Notes under the pieces: model-generated
Seen by the model: the letters and a program-made list of their open reading frames with translations, nothing else
What the model was told of the DNA's origin: nothing
The model's database searches: none
Source of the DNA: Flavobacteriales bacterium
Lineage (GTDB): Bacteria; Bacteroidota; Bacteroidia; Flavobacteriales_D; Sanyastnellaceae
Assembly (NCBI GenBank): GCA_027491215.1
Contig: JAIXWP010000104.1
Span: 1 to 45,616, forward strand
DNA length: 45,616 nt
Direction: 5' to 3'
Program-made: the position numbers and the translations under genes
Shown: piece after piece, positions 1 to 8,822 of the stretch
How the letters are laid out: each line of letters begins with the position of its first letter
Position numbering within the stretch: position 1 is the first letter of the stretch

Positions 1-150
1 AGTGGTGACAAGGAATTCCTGAATATTATCACCGCAGTTAAAGATGATAAGCGTAAGTTTGAAGAGAATAATGTGAAGTACACCTTCCAACATATTGCCT
101 CTAAAAAGAAGAGAGATGATTTCGTAGCTCGATTCGCAGATTTGAATTAA
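1..150 (+). CDS. C-terminal end of an unidentified protein (partial)
   Basis: The window opens inside a reading frame that gives 49 residues and ends at TAA (148-150), directly followed by an in-frame TAG. The visible tail is rich in Lys and Asp, contains the stretch HIASKKKRDDFVARF and looks soluble and helical. No domain can be recognised from so short a piece and the start lies outside the window. It runs in the same direction as the small gene that begins 64 bases downstream, so the two could share a transcript ending at the hairpin near 403-436. Confidence 0.6.
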   Translation, partial: SGDKEFLNIITAVKDDKRKFEENNVKYTFQHIASKKKRDDFVARFADLN

Positions 151-214
151 TAGAGGTGTAACCTCATAGAATTTTACTCGTAGAAAGTGTCAAACAGCAT
201 GATAACACACTAAT

Positions 215-397
215 ATGAGCAATATACAACTCGAGCAAATGAAGTCATTAGTTAATGCGCTTCATAACATTCAAGAGCGTATGGCACGCAGCAAAAGCAT
301 GTTCCCAGCGCACCACGCACACCTAGAAGAACGTTATACGGAACTTCTGAATGATGCAAAATCGAATAAGATTACACCGCCTTGGATGGCGGCCTAA
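215..397 (+). CDS. Small hypothetical protein, 60 residues
   Basis: A 60-residue frame starting at ATG 215 and stopping just before a strong terminator hairpin. The product has no signal peptide or membrane segment. It is mostly charged and helical, with a His-containing turn (FPAHHAHLEERY) near residues 30-41 and a tail ending PPWMAA. I do not recognise a family. It is likely real because it sits between a coding tail and a terminator on the same strand, and no longer frame competes with it. Short helical cytosolic proteins of this kind are often protein-binding, but nothing here shows a partner. Confidence 0.5.
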   Translation: MSNIQLEQMKSLVNALHNIQERMARSKSMFPAHHAHLEERYTELLNDAKSNKITPPWMAA

Positions 398-402
398 AAC
401 TA

Positions 403-436
403 AAAATCCTCTAGTTCATCACTAGAGGATTTTTTT
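403..436. terminator. Bidirectional Rho-independent terminator
   Basis: A perfect 11-bp inverted repeat (AATCCTCTAGT at 405-415, ACTAGAGGATT at 421-431) with a TCATC loop is flanked by an A tract on the left and a T tract on the right. It can therefore end the plus-strand small gene and also the minus-strand oxygenase gene, whose stop codon is at 436-438. Confidence 0.85.
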
Positions 437-1026
437 TATATCCATTTTTTTTCGTTGAGGATCCAACCTGTTATGCTATTTCTTACCCTCTTTGTTTCAA
501 GCACCTCATGTAACTTATCACTTAGAAAAATAGCCAACTTGCCATTTTCCGGAAGTATGTCGATATAAGTTTCATCTTCTTGATAGATTCTGAGGTGTCC
601 TCCATCTGACTCCTTCCAATCTTCATTCAGATATAAAACAAATGATATCACTCTACTCGATCCCGATTTGTGCTTATCACTATGCTTCATATATCGAGTT
701 CCCTCAGGGTACTGTGTGTAATGACTCTCGAAATCACGAAGACCTAGATAAAAATTTCGATTGAGTTCTTGAATGAGGTCATTCAATTTTTCCAAGAAAA
801 CACTTGTTCCTTCGAATACGTCCTGCGGCTCAATCCAGTGAATAAAATCTCCTCGCTTAGTAGTATCTACTTCGAAAGAACCTTCTTTACCGATACCCGC
901 TTTTTTCATTCGCTCAGTATCAATCAGAACAGCTATGTGTTCTCGAATTCTTTGAGCATCTGCAGGTTGAATAAACGCATCGATTGCGACAAAGCCATTT
1001 TTTTCAAAAAAATCTAAATCAAACAT
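436..1026 (-). CDS. 2-oxoglutarate/Fe(II)-dependent dioxygenase, prolyl 4-hydroxylase-like
   Basis: The 196-residue protein has the double-stranded beta-helix signatures of the prolyl 4-hydroxylase / EGLN (SM-20) branch. The iron triad can be read directly: His115 and Asp117 in MKHSDKH and a distal His173 in KLHEV. Arg182 in RNSITGW is the expected 2-oxoglutarate carboxylate ligand. The DGGHLRIY strand (141-148) is typical of the family. Enzymes of this group oxidise a protein or small-molecule substrate while converting 2-oxoglutarate to succinate; the substrate cannot be told from sequence. There is no signal peptide, so it should be cytosolic. It is a single gene with its own terminator, and its promoter should lie in 1027-1100, where I see no clear motif. 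Confidence 0.85.
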   Translation of the reverse strand: MFDLDFFEKNGFVAIDAFIQPADAQRIREHIAVLIDTERMKKAGIGKEGSFEVDTTKRGDFIHWIEPQDVFEGTSVFLEKLNDLIQELNRNFYLGLRDFESHYTQYPEGTRYMKHSDKHKSGSSRVISFVLYLNEDWKESDGGHLRIYQEDETYIDILPENGKLAIFLSDKLHEVLETKRVRNSITGWILNEKKWI

Positions 1027-1156
1027 TACCAGTATTTAATCCCACAAAGATGTTACAGATTTCAATGAAATAATGCGTTTGAATCATAAATCAACACCAT
1101 GCAAAAAGCAGCGCTGGTTAAAATTAAGACAGCTTTATATAACCTGATGATATGCT

Positions 1157-1174
1157 GTCACTATCTGAAGTGAC
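1157..1174 (-). terminator. Possible weak terminator hairpin
   Basis: A 6-bp inverted repeat (GTCACT, loop ATCTGA, AGTGAC) lies directly after the stop of the minus-strand PD40 gene. No T run follows it, so it is at best a weak terminator or 3'-end stabiliser. Confidence 0.3.
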
Positions 1175-1175
1175 T

Positions 1176-2276
1176 CTAGTTATTTTTCCAGTCCGCTATA
1201 AACACATTCGTGTCTCTTGTTCGACCATTGTGTCTGTTGCTGCACCAAACGAATTTCTTTCCATCAGGAGAGAACATTGGGAATGAATCAAATTGATCAT
1301 CGTATGTCAATTGCTCCAAGCCTGTTCCGTCTAAATTGATGAGATATAGGTTGAATGGAAATCCTCTTTCACTTTTATAATTACTACAGAAGATAATCTT
1401 CTTACCATCTGGAGTGAATGTTGGTGCCCAGTTCGCTTTACCAAGATTGGTAACTTGGTGAGCATCTGTTCCATCTGCATTTGCCACCCAAATCTCCAGA
1501 TTGTTTGGTTCTACCATATCCTGATTTAGCAAATCCACATAAGCTTGTGACTCTTCGTCTGTAGCTGGTCTTGATGCTCTCCAAACGATTTTGGTTCCGT
1601 CAGAACTGAAGCATGCTCCTCCATCATATCCGAGCTCTGAAGTAATTTGTTTTACATCTGTTCCATCCAGATTCATGGTGTACAATTCCAAATCCCCCGA
1701 GCGAAGCGATGTGAATATTATTTTATCACCTTTTGGGCTTACTGTTGCTTCTGCATCATAGCGATATTCAGAAGTCAACTGCTTCTTAATGTTTCCCTTC
1801 AAATCTGCAGTGAAAATGTCGTATGACGGATAGAGTTGCCAAACATAACGGCGGCCCATATCTGGAACTGGAGGGCAAGAATCACCTCCGAGGTGAGTAC
1901 TTGCGTACAAAATCGACTTGTTATCTGGCATGAACCAACTGCAAGTAGTGCGGCCTTTGCCAGTAGAAATCATTTGAAGCTTATTACTATCTGGCTTTGC
2001 AGAGATATCGAGCATAAAGATTTGGTCACAACCTAAATTCCAATTTCTATTATCACTTTGGAAAATGAGTTTTTTACCATCAAAACTCCAATAAGCTTCG
2101 GCATTATTACCACCGTAGGTCAATTGCTTCACATTGGTGAAGTACTTTTCACTTGGATAATGAATAGGCTCATCAGATGAACCCACAGAAGAAGCACCCT
2201 TTGCAGCCTCTTGTGCTTTCATTTGACATGATGCCAATGCGATAATGCAAGAGGCAGTAATTGTGAAAATTTTCAT
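1176..2276 (-). CDS. TolB-like PD40 beta-propeller lipoprotein
   Basis: A 366-residue protein with a lipoprotein signal peptide: a basic start, a hydrophobic run, then lipobox LASC with Cys17 as the lipidated residue. The mature part is made of WD40-like PD40 repeats of the form FSPDGKKI.F.S...G...LY..NLDGT....LT, best seen between residues 180 and 360, so a five- to six-bladed propeller is likely. Related proteins include TolB-like modules and surface or periplasmic binding propellers; the ligand is unknown. No TolA/TolQ/Pal genes are nearby. It is divergent from the M28 peptidase, with 90 bases between the start codons. Confidence 0.8.
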   Translation of the reverse strand: MKIFTITASCIIALASCQMKAQEAAKGASSVGSSDEPIHYPSEKYFTNVKQLTYGGNNAEAYWSFDGKKLIFQSDNRNWNLGCDQIFMLDISAKPDSNKLQMISTGKGRTTCSWFMPDNKSILYASTHLGGDSCPPVPDMGRRYVWQLYPSYDIFTADLKGNIKKQLTSEYRYDAEATVSPKGDKIIFTSLRSGDLELYTMNLDGTDVKQITSELGYDGGACFSSDGTKIVWRASRPATDEESQAYVDLLNQDMVEPNNLEIWVANADGTDAHQVTNLGKANWAPTFTPDGKKIIFCSNYKSERGFPFNLYLINLDGTGLEQLTYDDQFDSFPMFSPDGKKFVWCSNRHNGRTRDTNVFIADWKNN

Positions 2277-2297
2277 TTATTCTGAAATATTGGACGG

Positions 2298-2305
2298 CAA
2301 AAGTA
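2298..2305 (-). promoter_or_regulatory. Candidate -7 promoter element of the PD40 lipoprotein gene
   Basis: Read on the minus strand, TACTTTTG matches the Bacteroidota TAnnTTTG -7 consensus and lies 21 bases before the start codon. A TTG sits 15 bases upstream of it, slightly closer than the usual -33 spacing. Confidence 0.4.
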
Positions 2306-2366
2306 ATATTAGGTACAGTTCAATCTTCATACAATTGTAAATTGCGCCATATTTATAAGATTTGAT

Positions 2367-3665
2367 ATGAAATTACCATATTCGCTCACTGCAATTACTA
2401 TATTCTCCGTACTCGTTTTTTCTCAGGCTTTTCAATGCAGCCAGGTAAAAAAATTCCCCTATGAGGTCATTTCAGCACCCGCTTCTGTTGATACACCAGA
2501 AAGAATGCTCGGTGTGTTAGCTTCTGATTCTTTAGAGGGCCGGGGCACTGGAACAGTTGGTGAACAAAAGGCGGCGAGCTACATCGTTTCTCAATTCACT
2601 AAAATGGGATTGACACCAAAAGGTGAGAATGGTTCGTGGTTCCAAACTTTTACATTCACTCCTCACCCTCCTATTCAGAAGCATCAGGTTGGTGATAGCG
2701 TGAAATTGGGGATGGGATTGGTGAAAGAAATTTCGGGAAAAAATGTCATTGCTTTTTTAGATAATGGTGCTGCAAACACCGTGGTTATTGGTGCCCATTA
2801 TGACCACCTTGGATGGGGAGACGAAAACTCTCTTCATAGCGGAGAAAGAGCAATTCACAATGGTGCAGATGACAATGCTAGCGGAGTAACCGTCATGCTT
2901 CAGGTTGCAGATCGTTTGAAAAAATCTAATTTAAAAAACAATAACTACCTCTTTGTTGCTTTTAGCGGCGAAGAGAAAGGTCTATGGGGAAGTAATTTTT
3001 TTACTAAAAACCCAACGATAAGCAACATGAACTACATGATTAATATGGACATGGTAGGTCGTTTGAACAAAGAGAAATCATTAGCTATTAGTGGTATTGG
3101 AACAGCCCCTGTTTGGAAAGCAATTCTTGAAAGTGAGAATACCTCAGGCTTGAGTTTGGTGTTGACTGAAAGTGGCGTTGGTCCAAGCGATCACACTTCG
3201 TTCTACAATATTGGTATTCCTGCTATTCACCTATTTACTGGTCAGCACGAAGATTATCACAAGCCAGCAGATGATGCGGATAAAATCAATTATGCTGGTG
3301 TTAAAGAAATCATTGAATACACTTATCGTGTGGTGGCAAAACTTGACAAAGAGAGCAAGCTTTCTTTCCAAAAAACAAAAGATGAGAGCACAGCATCAGC
3401 CGCCGACTTTAAAGTCACTCTTGGCGTTATTCCTGATTATTTATACAGCGGTGAAGGAATGAGAATTGACGGAGTAAAGGAAGGCAGACCAGCAGCTAAG
3501 GCAGGAATGAAGCAGGGAGATGTAGTTATTTCTATTGGGGAAAACAAAATCTCTGATATGTACAGTTACATGGATGCTTTAAGCAAGTACGAAAAAGGTC
3601 AGACCACAGATGTTGTAATTGAGCGCGCTGGTGTGAGAGAAACTGTTAAAGTAACTTGGGAATAA
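2367..3665 (+). CDS. Secreted M28-family zinc aminopeptidase with C-terminal PDZ domain
   Basis: The 432-residue protein begins with a signal peptide (residues 1-21) and then carries a complete M28 peptidase domain. The co-catalytic zinc ligands are visible: His144 in AHYDHLG, bridging Asp168 in GADDN, Glu203 in SGEEKGLWGS, Asp228 in NMDMVGR and His298 in DYHKPADD. Glu202 is the general base. Residues 350-432 form a PDZ domain (GVIPDY, GRPAAKAGMKQGDVV). M28 plus PDZ proteins are common in Bacteroidota and probably trim peptides in the periplasm or at the surface. The gene ends flush against the stop codon of the convergent ZIP gene, with no spacer. Confidence 0.92.
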   Translation: MKLPYSLTAITIFSVLVFSQAFQCSQVKKFPYEVISAPASVDTPERMLGVLASDSLEGRGTGTVGEQKAASYIVSQFTKMGLTPKGENGSWFQTFTFTPHPPIQKHQVGDSVKLGMGLVKEISGKNVIAFLDNGAANTVVIGAHYDHLGWGDENSLHSGERAIHNGADDNASGVTVMLQVADRLKKSNLKNNNYLFVAFSGEEKGLWGSNFFTKNPTISNMNYMINMDMVGRLNKEKSLAISGIGTAPVWKAILESENTSGLSLVLTESGVGPSDHTSFYNIGIPAIHLFTGQHEDYHKPADDADKINYAGVKEIIEYTYRVVAKLDKESKLSFQKTKDESTASAADFKVTLGVIPDYLYSGEGMRIDGVKEGRPAAKAGMKQGDVVISIGENKISDMYSYMDALSKYEKGQTTDVVIERAGVRETVKVTWE

Positions 3666-4442
3666 CTACGAAACCAAGGCTGCTAGGGCAATCCCGACCA
3701 AGATTGATCCGAATTTCATCCAATTAAACTTGTGTCCTTCTTCGCTCTCAAAGATAATAGTCGTTGAGACATGGAGCAGGATTCCTATTAATACACCCGT
3801 CACCTTTGGTGTTAGAGTAGCAACACCTTCAATATTCAAGTCGATTAGATAATGGTGTACAAACGCTCCGGCTGGGGCTACCATCGCAAATACGATTACC
3901 CAAAAAAGCGCACGTGATGTTTTTACGCCGCTATTGATAAGGAGAGCAGCGAACACCAATGATTCTGTGATTTTATGAAGCGAGATACCAATCAATAATG
4001 AGCCGCGGTGATCATCACCTATAGGTCCATGACTATGTCCGTGATGGCTATGATCATGAACATGTCCTGCCATTTCTCCTCCAAAAGGCATTCCTTCAAT
4101 AAATGCATGCACCCACAAAGAAGCCATCACTGTAAACAGGAATCTTGTTCCCGCTTGGGCATGTGAATGAGCGTGTCCGTGTTCGACACCATGTGAGAAA
4201 AAATCCAAAATTACTTGAAGTAAAAAGCCTGCCATGACATACCAACCGGCATATTCGATACCGCTCTCAAATAATTCTGGAAAGAGGTGAAGCAACGTTA
4301 GTCCTAATAAATATGCAGCACTAAAGCTCAATAGCAATTTGATGCTATTGGTAGATTGCTTCTTAGTCAGAAAGAATATTCCTCCCCCAAGCATTGCTGC
4401 TAGGAAAAGAATTAGCATGTAGAAATATGGGGAATCGTTCAT
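3666..4442 (-). CDS. ZIP-family divalent metal transporter
   Basis: A 258-residue polytopic membrane protein with about eight hydrophobic segments. Its metal-binding helices carry His112 and Glu116 (HAFIEG) and His156 and Glu160 (HKITES), the paired motifs of ZIP helices 4 and 5. Two histidine-rich loops (84-94 and 127-138) probably sense or concentrate zinc. ZIP proteins move Zn or Fe into the cytosol. The start codon overlaps the stop of the upstream methyltransferase gene by 4 bases (ATGA), which suggests coupled translation. I see no Zur-type operator. Confidence 0.9.
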   Translation of the reverse strand: MNDSPYFYMLILFLAAMLGGGIFFLTKKQSTNSIKLLLSFSAAYLLGLTLLHLFPELFESGIEYAGWYVMAGFLLQVILDFFSHGVEHGHAHSHAQAGTRFLFTVMASLWVHAFIEGMPFGGEMAGHVHDHSHHGHSHGPIGDDHRGSLLIGISLHKITESLVFAALLINSGVKTSRALFWVIVFAMVAPAGAFVHHYLIDLNIEGVATLTPKVTGVLIGILLHVSTTIIFESEEGHKFNWMKFGSILVGIALAALVS

Positions 4443-5185
4443 TTCAATTTTGCAATAACAATGTACCTATCAGATGATTTCGTATTAAATGAATCTAATT
4501 GATAATTGCCAAAGGTATGTAGTATTTCAAATCCTGAACTAGCTAGCATTTCATTGATTGCTTCATCATATAACAATTGAACTTTTTCTTGGAAAGAAAA
4601 AGGTTGTCCTTCTACATCAAAGGCAATTGTCTTTATTATTTGGCCATTACTTATTTCTTTAGAAATATCAAACTTATAGCCATCGAGCTCTTTTACCTCA
4701 TGAGGAATCAGCGCTTCTTCAACTTTATAAGCATTAAAATAGTCCATTACAAAAAAACCGTCCTTGAGTAAGTGTCCCTTAATATTCGAAAGAACCTTGA
4801 GATTATCATCTAATGATTCGAAATAGCCAAAACTTGTGAATAGATTGAAAATGGCATCAAACTTTAGAGAAAGATTAAAATATCGCATGTCACCTGTTTC
4901 AAAGTGCAAAGTTTCAGTTTCATACTTTTTTGCATGTGCAATGCTATTATTTGAAAGATCTATTCCTACAACTCTAAAATGTTTTTTGTTAAGATAAATG
5001 CTATGTCGGCCTTTTCCGCAGGCTAGGTCTAGCACCCGAGCTCGATCAGGCAAGTCTAGCTTAGTTGTCAGATTATCTAGAAATAACGCAGCCTCTTCAT
5101 CACTTCTATTTTTATAGAGAATGGAATAATAAGGAGAATCAAACCATGTTTTGAACCATTCGTTCTTATTATTTGTCTTGTCCAT
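4439..5185 (-). CDS. Class I SAM-dependent methyltransferase
   Basis: The 248-residue cytosolic protein has the Rossmann methyltransferase motif I VLDLACGKGRH (51-61), the acidic residue after strand 2 (VVGIDLS, Asp76) and a motif III/IV region FDAIFNLFTSFGYFE. The C-terminal half (FFVMDYFNAYKVEEALI) resembles small-molecule methyltransferases annotated as Methyltransf_25/11. The substrate is not evident. It is first in a two-gene operon with the ZIP transporter. TATCTTCG, one mismatch from TAnnTTTG, lies a short distance upstream on the minus strand. Confidence 0.85.
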   Translation of the reverse strand: MDKTNNKNEWFKTWFDSPYYSILYKNRSDEEAALFLDNLTTKLDLPDRARVLDLACGKGRHSIYLNKKHFRVVGIDLSNNSIAHAKKYETETLHFETGDMRYFNLSLKFDAIFNLFTSFGYFESLDDNLKVLSNIKGHLLKDGFFVMDYFNAYKVEEALIPHEVKELDGYKFDISKEISNGQIIKTIAFDVEGQPFSFQEKVQLLYDEAINEMLASSGFEILHTFGNYQLDSFNTKSSDRYIVIAKLK

Positions 5186-5301
5186 TACCTCGATTTTGAG
5201 GGTGCGAAGATATAAACGAGTTGATTGTTAATACTTATATACTTTTTTTAGCACATTTGTCCACAGATTGCGCAAATTGCAGCTCGTAATAAGAATAGCA
5301 T

Positions 5302-5679
5302 ATGGAAAATATTAATTTACAGCCTTCTCCTAAGACTCCATCAGTAAACTTTAATGAAGGTGAAGGAATTCTTGAAATCAAAGGAAGATCTATTCCTGAG
5401 AATTCTCTAGAATTCTATAAGCCGCTTATCGAATGGGTGGAAAAATATGCTGCTCAAAGCAAGCCTGACACTAACGTTCATATTCAGTTAGAATATTTCA
5501 ACACTAGTTCTAGCAAATGCCTTCTTGATCTTTTCAAGAGATTAGAAGCTATTTCCAACAAGGTAGTAATCAATTGGTACTACGAGCAGGATGACGAAGA
5601 TATGCTTGAGGCTGGTGAAGATTATGAGGCAATCATCAATGTGCCTTTCAAAATGATCGAAGTAGAAGAGTTAAAATAG
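5302..5679 (+). CDS. DUF1987 / SiaC-like regulatory phosphoprotein
   Basis: The 125-residue protein matches the DUF1987 pattern: an N-terminal PSPKTPSVNF segment, GRSIPENSLEFYKPLIEWVEKY (residues 28-49), then EYFNTSSSKCLLDLF. In Pseudomonas SiaC, the studied member, a threonine in the equivalent NTSS motif is phosphorylated by SiaB and dephosphorylated by SiaA to control a diguanylate cyclase. Here that threonine is Thr68. None of the partner genes is visible next to it, so either partners are elsewhere or the protein serves another switch. It is monocistronic with its own terminator. Confidence 0.85.
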   Translation: MENINLQPSPKTPSVNFNEGEGILEIKGRSIPENSLEFYKPLIEWVEKYAAQSKPDTNVHIQLEYFNTSSSKCLLDLFKRLEAISNKVVINWYYEQDDEDMLEAGEDYEAIINVPFKMIEVEELK

Positions 5680-5685
5680 AGTATA

Positions 5686-5719
5686 AAAAAAGTGGAAATC
5701 AATCGATTTCCACTTTTTT
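5686..5719. terminator. Bidirectional Rho-independent terminator
   Basis: A perfect 15-bp inverted repeat (AAAAAAGTGGAAATC / GATTTCCACTTTTTT) with loop AATC serves both convergent genes. It overlaps the last codons of the minus-strand ABC transporter, which stops at 5699. Confidence 0.85.
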
Positions 5720-8700
5720 CTTTAGTCCTATTTTTTCTACTAATCGCTCAGCGCTAAATCCTATCCATGTAAAGGTTCGTTTTAATCCGTCAACAAAGAG
5801 CACTGCTACGAGGGTTATAGTCATTAACCAAATTACCAGGATATTTGCGGATAGTGTTGTTATCTGCTTACCAAAGAGTGGTTTAGATGGTGCATAGAAA
5901 TGAGCTCCGAATAGCCCCACATCCACTGGGGTAAGATAAATCAAGTTTTGCTTTTGTACTAGCTGATCCTCATATTCCACTATTTTTTTCAAATCATTTT
6001 TATTGGTCACGAAATCCTCGAGGCTTTCATTATAATGATCATCTTGCAATGCCAAGTATTGATCTCTTAACTCAGGAGTTGAGGTAAGAGCCGTGATTTG
6101 TTTCTCACGGGCACCGTTTGCAGTGTTGTAAGCTCGAATGTAAAATTGCTCTAGCTCTTGAAGTTTTAGCTCTGCTTCTTGAAGTGTCGCCAATGTTATT
6201 TTCTCCTCAAATAAACTTTCAACACCAGGGAATTTGAAAGCAGCATTATGTCTTACTTCCTTTTCAAACTCATTTCGAATGATGGTTAGATTATACTCGA
6301 ATGATTCGGCTTTGCCTCCACTTTCAAGTTGGCGCTGCGCCTCTACAATTTTTGTATTAAGTTCTTTTACCCAATAATCTTTTTTCCATCCACAGTATTT
6401 TCTCGTTTGATCAGTTTCAAAGAATATTTTATTGAATTCATTATTTCTAAACTGATGCACCGCCATTGCCTCATATGCCCATCTTGAAGTCATCACATTG
6501 CCTATCAATGGAACGCTATTTTGGCTGGAAATCGCAGGGAATAGTCTATCGAATCTTACGATCACTCCGCTAAAGAGTAACTGAGGGATGATCAATATTG
6601 GAATGATAATATAGATCACTTTTGCACTATTGAAAGTTGCCGAAATATTTAAGCCTAAAACATTTGCAAAGCAGCTAGTGCTAAATAGCACCATCCAAAA
6701 CGGCAACAACATCCCTTTTACTTCAAGGATTGAGTTGCCCACTAGTACAAAGGTTAAACTTTGAACCAAGGAGATGAAAAACATGATTCCAAGCTTCGAA
6801 AAAAGATAGCTTCCTTTACTTAGATGCAAGTATTTTTCTCGCTTCAAAATCTTCTGATCCTTGATGATTTCTTCAGCACTCACCGTCAATCCAAGAAACA
6901 ATGCCACTACTACAGAAATGAAAAGGTATTGTGGGAAGTTGAGGTTTTCTCTTAGTGAATAAACCTCTCCACCACCCTTCACTGTTGGGTAGTACTTGAT
7001 AAATAATGAGAGTACAAATGCTAAAACTGGAGCCTCTAGGAAATTAATAAGCATGTATTGCTTATTGACAATCTTGCTCAAAACATCCCTTACCAAAAAG
7101 ACCTTGAACTGAGCGAATTTACTAGGCAACGCAAAGGAACTTTCTGGACGTTCATTAAAATCTTCTTCTTTGCTTAAGTGGTTTCCAATAATTACATTGT
7201 AAAAATTGTTCCACTCTTTAGGTGAAATTTTTCGATGCTCTGTTTCATTGCCATATTCATCGACAACTTTTGCTTCGATGATGTTGAAGATTTGCTCGGG
7301 GTTTACATTACCGCAATGAGGACATTCACTTTCAGAAAGGTTGACCTGATTGACCAATCTTTTGAAGTAGATAATACTCTCAACTGGGTTGCCGTAGTAG
7401 ATTGGATAACCACCATTATCAAGGATAAAAAGCTTATCAAACATCTTGAAGATGTCACTTGAAGGCTGGTGAATAACAACAAATATTAATTTACCTCTCA
7501 AGGTCAATTCCTTCAAGAGGTCCATGATATTTTCAGAGTCACGACTAGAGAGTCCGCTTGTTGGTTCATCAACAAAAAGGACCGATGGTTCACGTATCAG
7601 TTCTAGTGCGATATTGAGTCGTTTTCTTTGGCCGCCCGAGATTGTTTTTTCTAATACCGAACCTACTTTGAGGTCTTTACATTCATACAATCCAATAGAC
7701 TGCAATGTGTGTGAGACCATAACTTCCAACTGCTCATCAGTCTTGTCATTAAAACAGAGTTTTGCGTTGTAGTATAGGTTTTGAAAGACAGTTAGTTCTT
7801 CAATCAATAAGTCGTCTTGAGCAACATAGCCCAAGATTCCGGACACTTCACCAGGTTGATGGTGAATATCCAGTCCGTTGATAGTAACTCTGCCGTATGT
7901 AGGAGTGTAATTTCCGTTAAGTACGTTAAGAAGTGTACTTTTACCAGCGCCACTCCCCCCCATGATTCCAACAAGATTTCCACTTTGTTCTTCAAGATTG
8001 AACTGGTGCAATGCTTGTTTCTTTGTGCTAGGAAAGTAATAAGAAACATTTTCAGCACGATAAACGGTGCGGCTTCCACCTTCTAGTTTCAAGTACTTAT
8101 GCAGAACATCACTGTAAAATACAGGATTGATCTTGCTTCCACGAATATTTGCTCCTTGAGCGAATACGTAAGTACGATTTTGAATAATATTTTGGCTATT
8201 CAAGAAAAGAGAATCCGTGCCGAAGTAGCGCACAAAAAATAAGTTCTCTTCCTCGAGTCTCAAAAATACCAATTGACCTTTAAGCCCTTCCACAGATAGC
8301 TTACCTGGCTCACTGTGTATATGTCCGAATGATTTCGCTACAAGAAAAGCTTCGTCTTCGAAAGCCCCTTCCTCACTTGCTTCAATCAATTCTTTAATGA
8401 GAGAAAATGTCTTTTTATCAATGTTAAAAGCATCAGCAACCGTTTCAATAAACTCCCATTCCTGCTCTCCTCTTTCGCTGAATTCAGTTATAAATTCAAG
8501 AAGTCTCACCACAACGAAGAACTTCTCTTTCTGCTGAAGTTCATCATTAATTTGATCACAGATCCTCAAAACCTTTACAGAAGCGAGAGATGTGCGCTTC
8601 TCTGAAGATTTTCCTTGGTGAAACTTCTCAGCGTACTTCTCATAATCTTCTAGGTACTTATTGACTAGTTCTTTATTCAATTGCTGTCTTAAAAAAACTG

Positions 8701-8785
8701 CAACAATCTCTCTACCAGAAGCTTTATTAGCTCCAGCAATGATTGCAAACAGTTGCATTAAGGCGCGTAGAATTCCTGCACTCAT
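5699..8785 (-). CDS. Large ABCG-type ABC transporter with TerB-like N-terminal region
   Basis: A 1028-residue fused ATPase/permease. The nucleotide-binding domain has Walker A GGSGAGKST (276-284), Q-loop VAQDD (321-325), signature ISGGQRKR (382-389), Walker B VLFVDEPTSGLSS (402-414) and the H-loop in VVIHQPSSD. The signature and PTSG sequence are typical of the ABCG/White group, in which the ATPase precedes the membrane domain. About 140 N-terminal residues resemble a TerB-like helical fold, followed by a linker to about residue 240. Hydrophobic segments cluster at about 570-760, and a last one lies near 975-1000. Between them is a charged, coiled-coil-rich region of about 200 residues. The substrate is unknown. 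It is probably co-transcribed with the two secreted-protein genes upstream. Confidence 0.88.
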   Translation of the reverse strand: MSAGILRALMQLFAIIAGANKASGREIVAVFLRQQLNKELVNKYLEDYEKYAEKFHQGKSSEKRTSLASVKVLRICDQINDELQQKEKFFVVVRLLEFITEFSERGEQEWEFIETVADAFNIDKKTFSLIKELIEASEEGAFEDEAFLVAKSFGHIHSEPGKLSVEGLKGQLVFLRLEEENLFFVRYFGTDSLFLNSQNIIQNRTYVFAQGANIRGSKINPVFYSDVLHKYLKLEGGSRTVYRAENVSYYFPSTKKQALHQFNLEEQSGNLVGIMGGSGAGKSTLLNVLNGNYTPTYGRVTINGLDIHHQPGEVSGILGYVAQDDLLIEELTVFQNLYYNAKLCFNDKTDEQLEVMVSHTLQSIGLYECKDLKVGSVLEKTISGGQRKRLNIALELIREPSVLFVDEPTSGLSSRDSENIMDLLKELTLRGKLIFVVIHQPSSDIFKMFDKLFILDNGGYPIYYGNPVESIIYFKRLVNQVNLSESECPHCGNVNPEQIFNIIEAKVVDEYGNETEHRKISPKEWNNFYNVIIGNHLSKEEDFNERPESSFALPSKFAQFKVFLVRDVLSKIVNKQYMLINFLEAPVLAFVLSLFIKYYPTVKGGGEVYSLRENLNFPQYLFISVVVALFLGLTVSAEEIIKDQKILKREKYLHLSKGSYLFSKLGIMFFISLVQSLTFVLVGNSILEVKGMLLPFWMVLFSTSCFANVLGLNISATFNSAKVIYIIIPILIIPQLLFSGVIVRFDRLFPAISSQNSVPLIGNVMTSRWAYEAMAVHQFRNNEFNKIFFETDQTRKYCGWKKDYWVKELNTKIVEAQRQLESGGKAESFEYNLTIIRNEFEKEVRHNAAFKFPGVESLFEEKITLATLQEAELKLQELEQFYIRAYNTANGAREKQITALTSTPELRDQYLALQDDHYNESLEDFVTNKNDLKKIVEYEDQLVQKQNLIYLTPVDVGLFGAHFYAPSKPLFGKQITTLSANILVIWLMTITLVAVLFVDGLKRTFTWIGFSAERLVEKIGLKKKVEID

Positions 8786-8822
8786 AATTTATGAGAGTAT
8801 AATTTTATATATGATCTACCAA

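Noticed and set aside
769-1017. 82-residue plus-strand frame inside the oxygenase gene
   Set aside because: The opposite strand encodes a complete catalytic triad; the frame is a shadow.
1157-1174. Strong terminator after the PD40 lipoprotein gene
   Set aside because: The inverted repeat is only 6 bp and has no T run; kept only as a low-confidence feature.
7804-8086. Two overlapping antisense/alternate frames of about 90 residues inside the ABC transporter
   Set aside because: They lie wholly within the conserved Walker A region of the real gene and show no protein family features.
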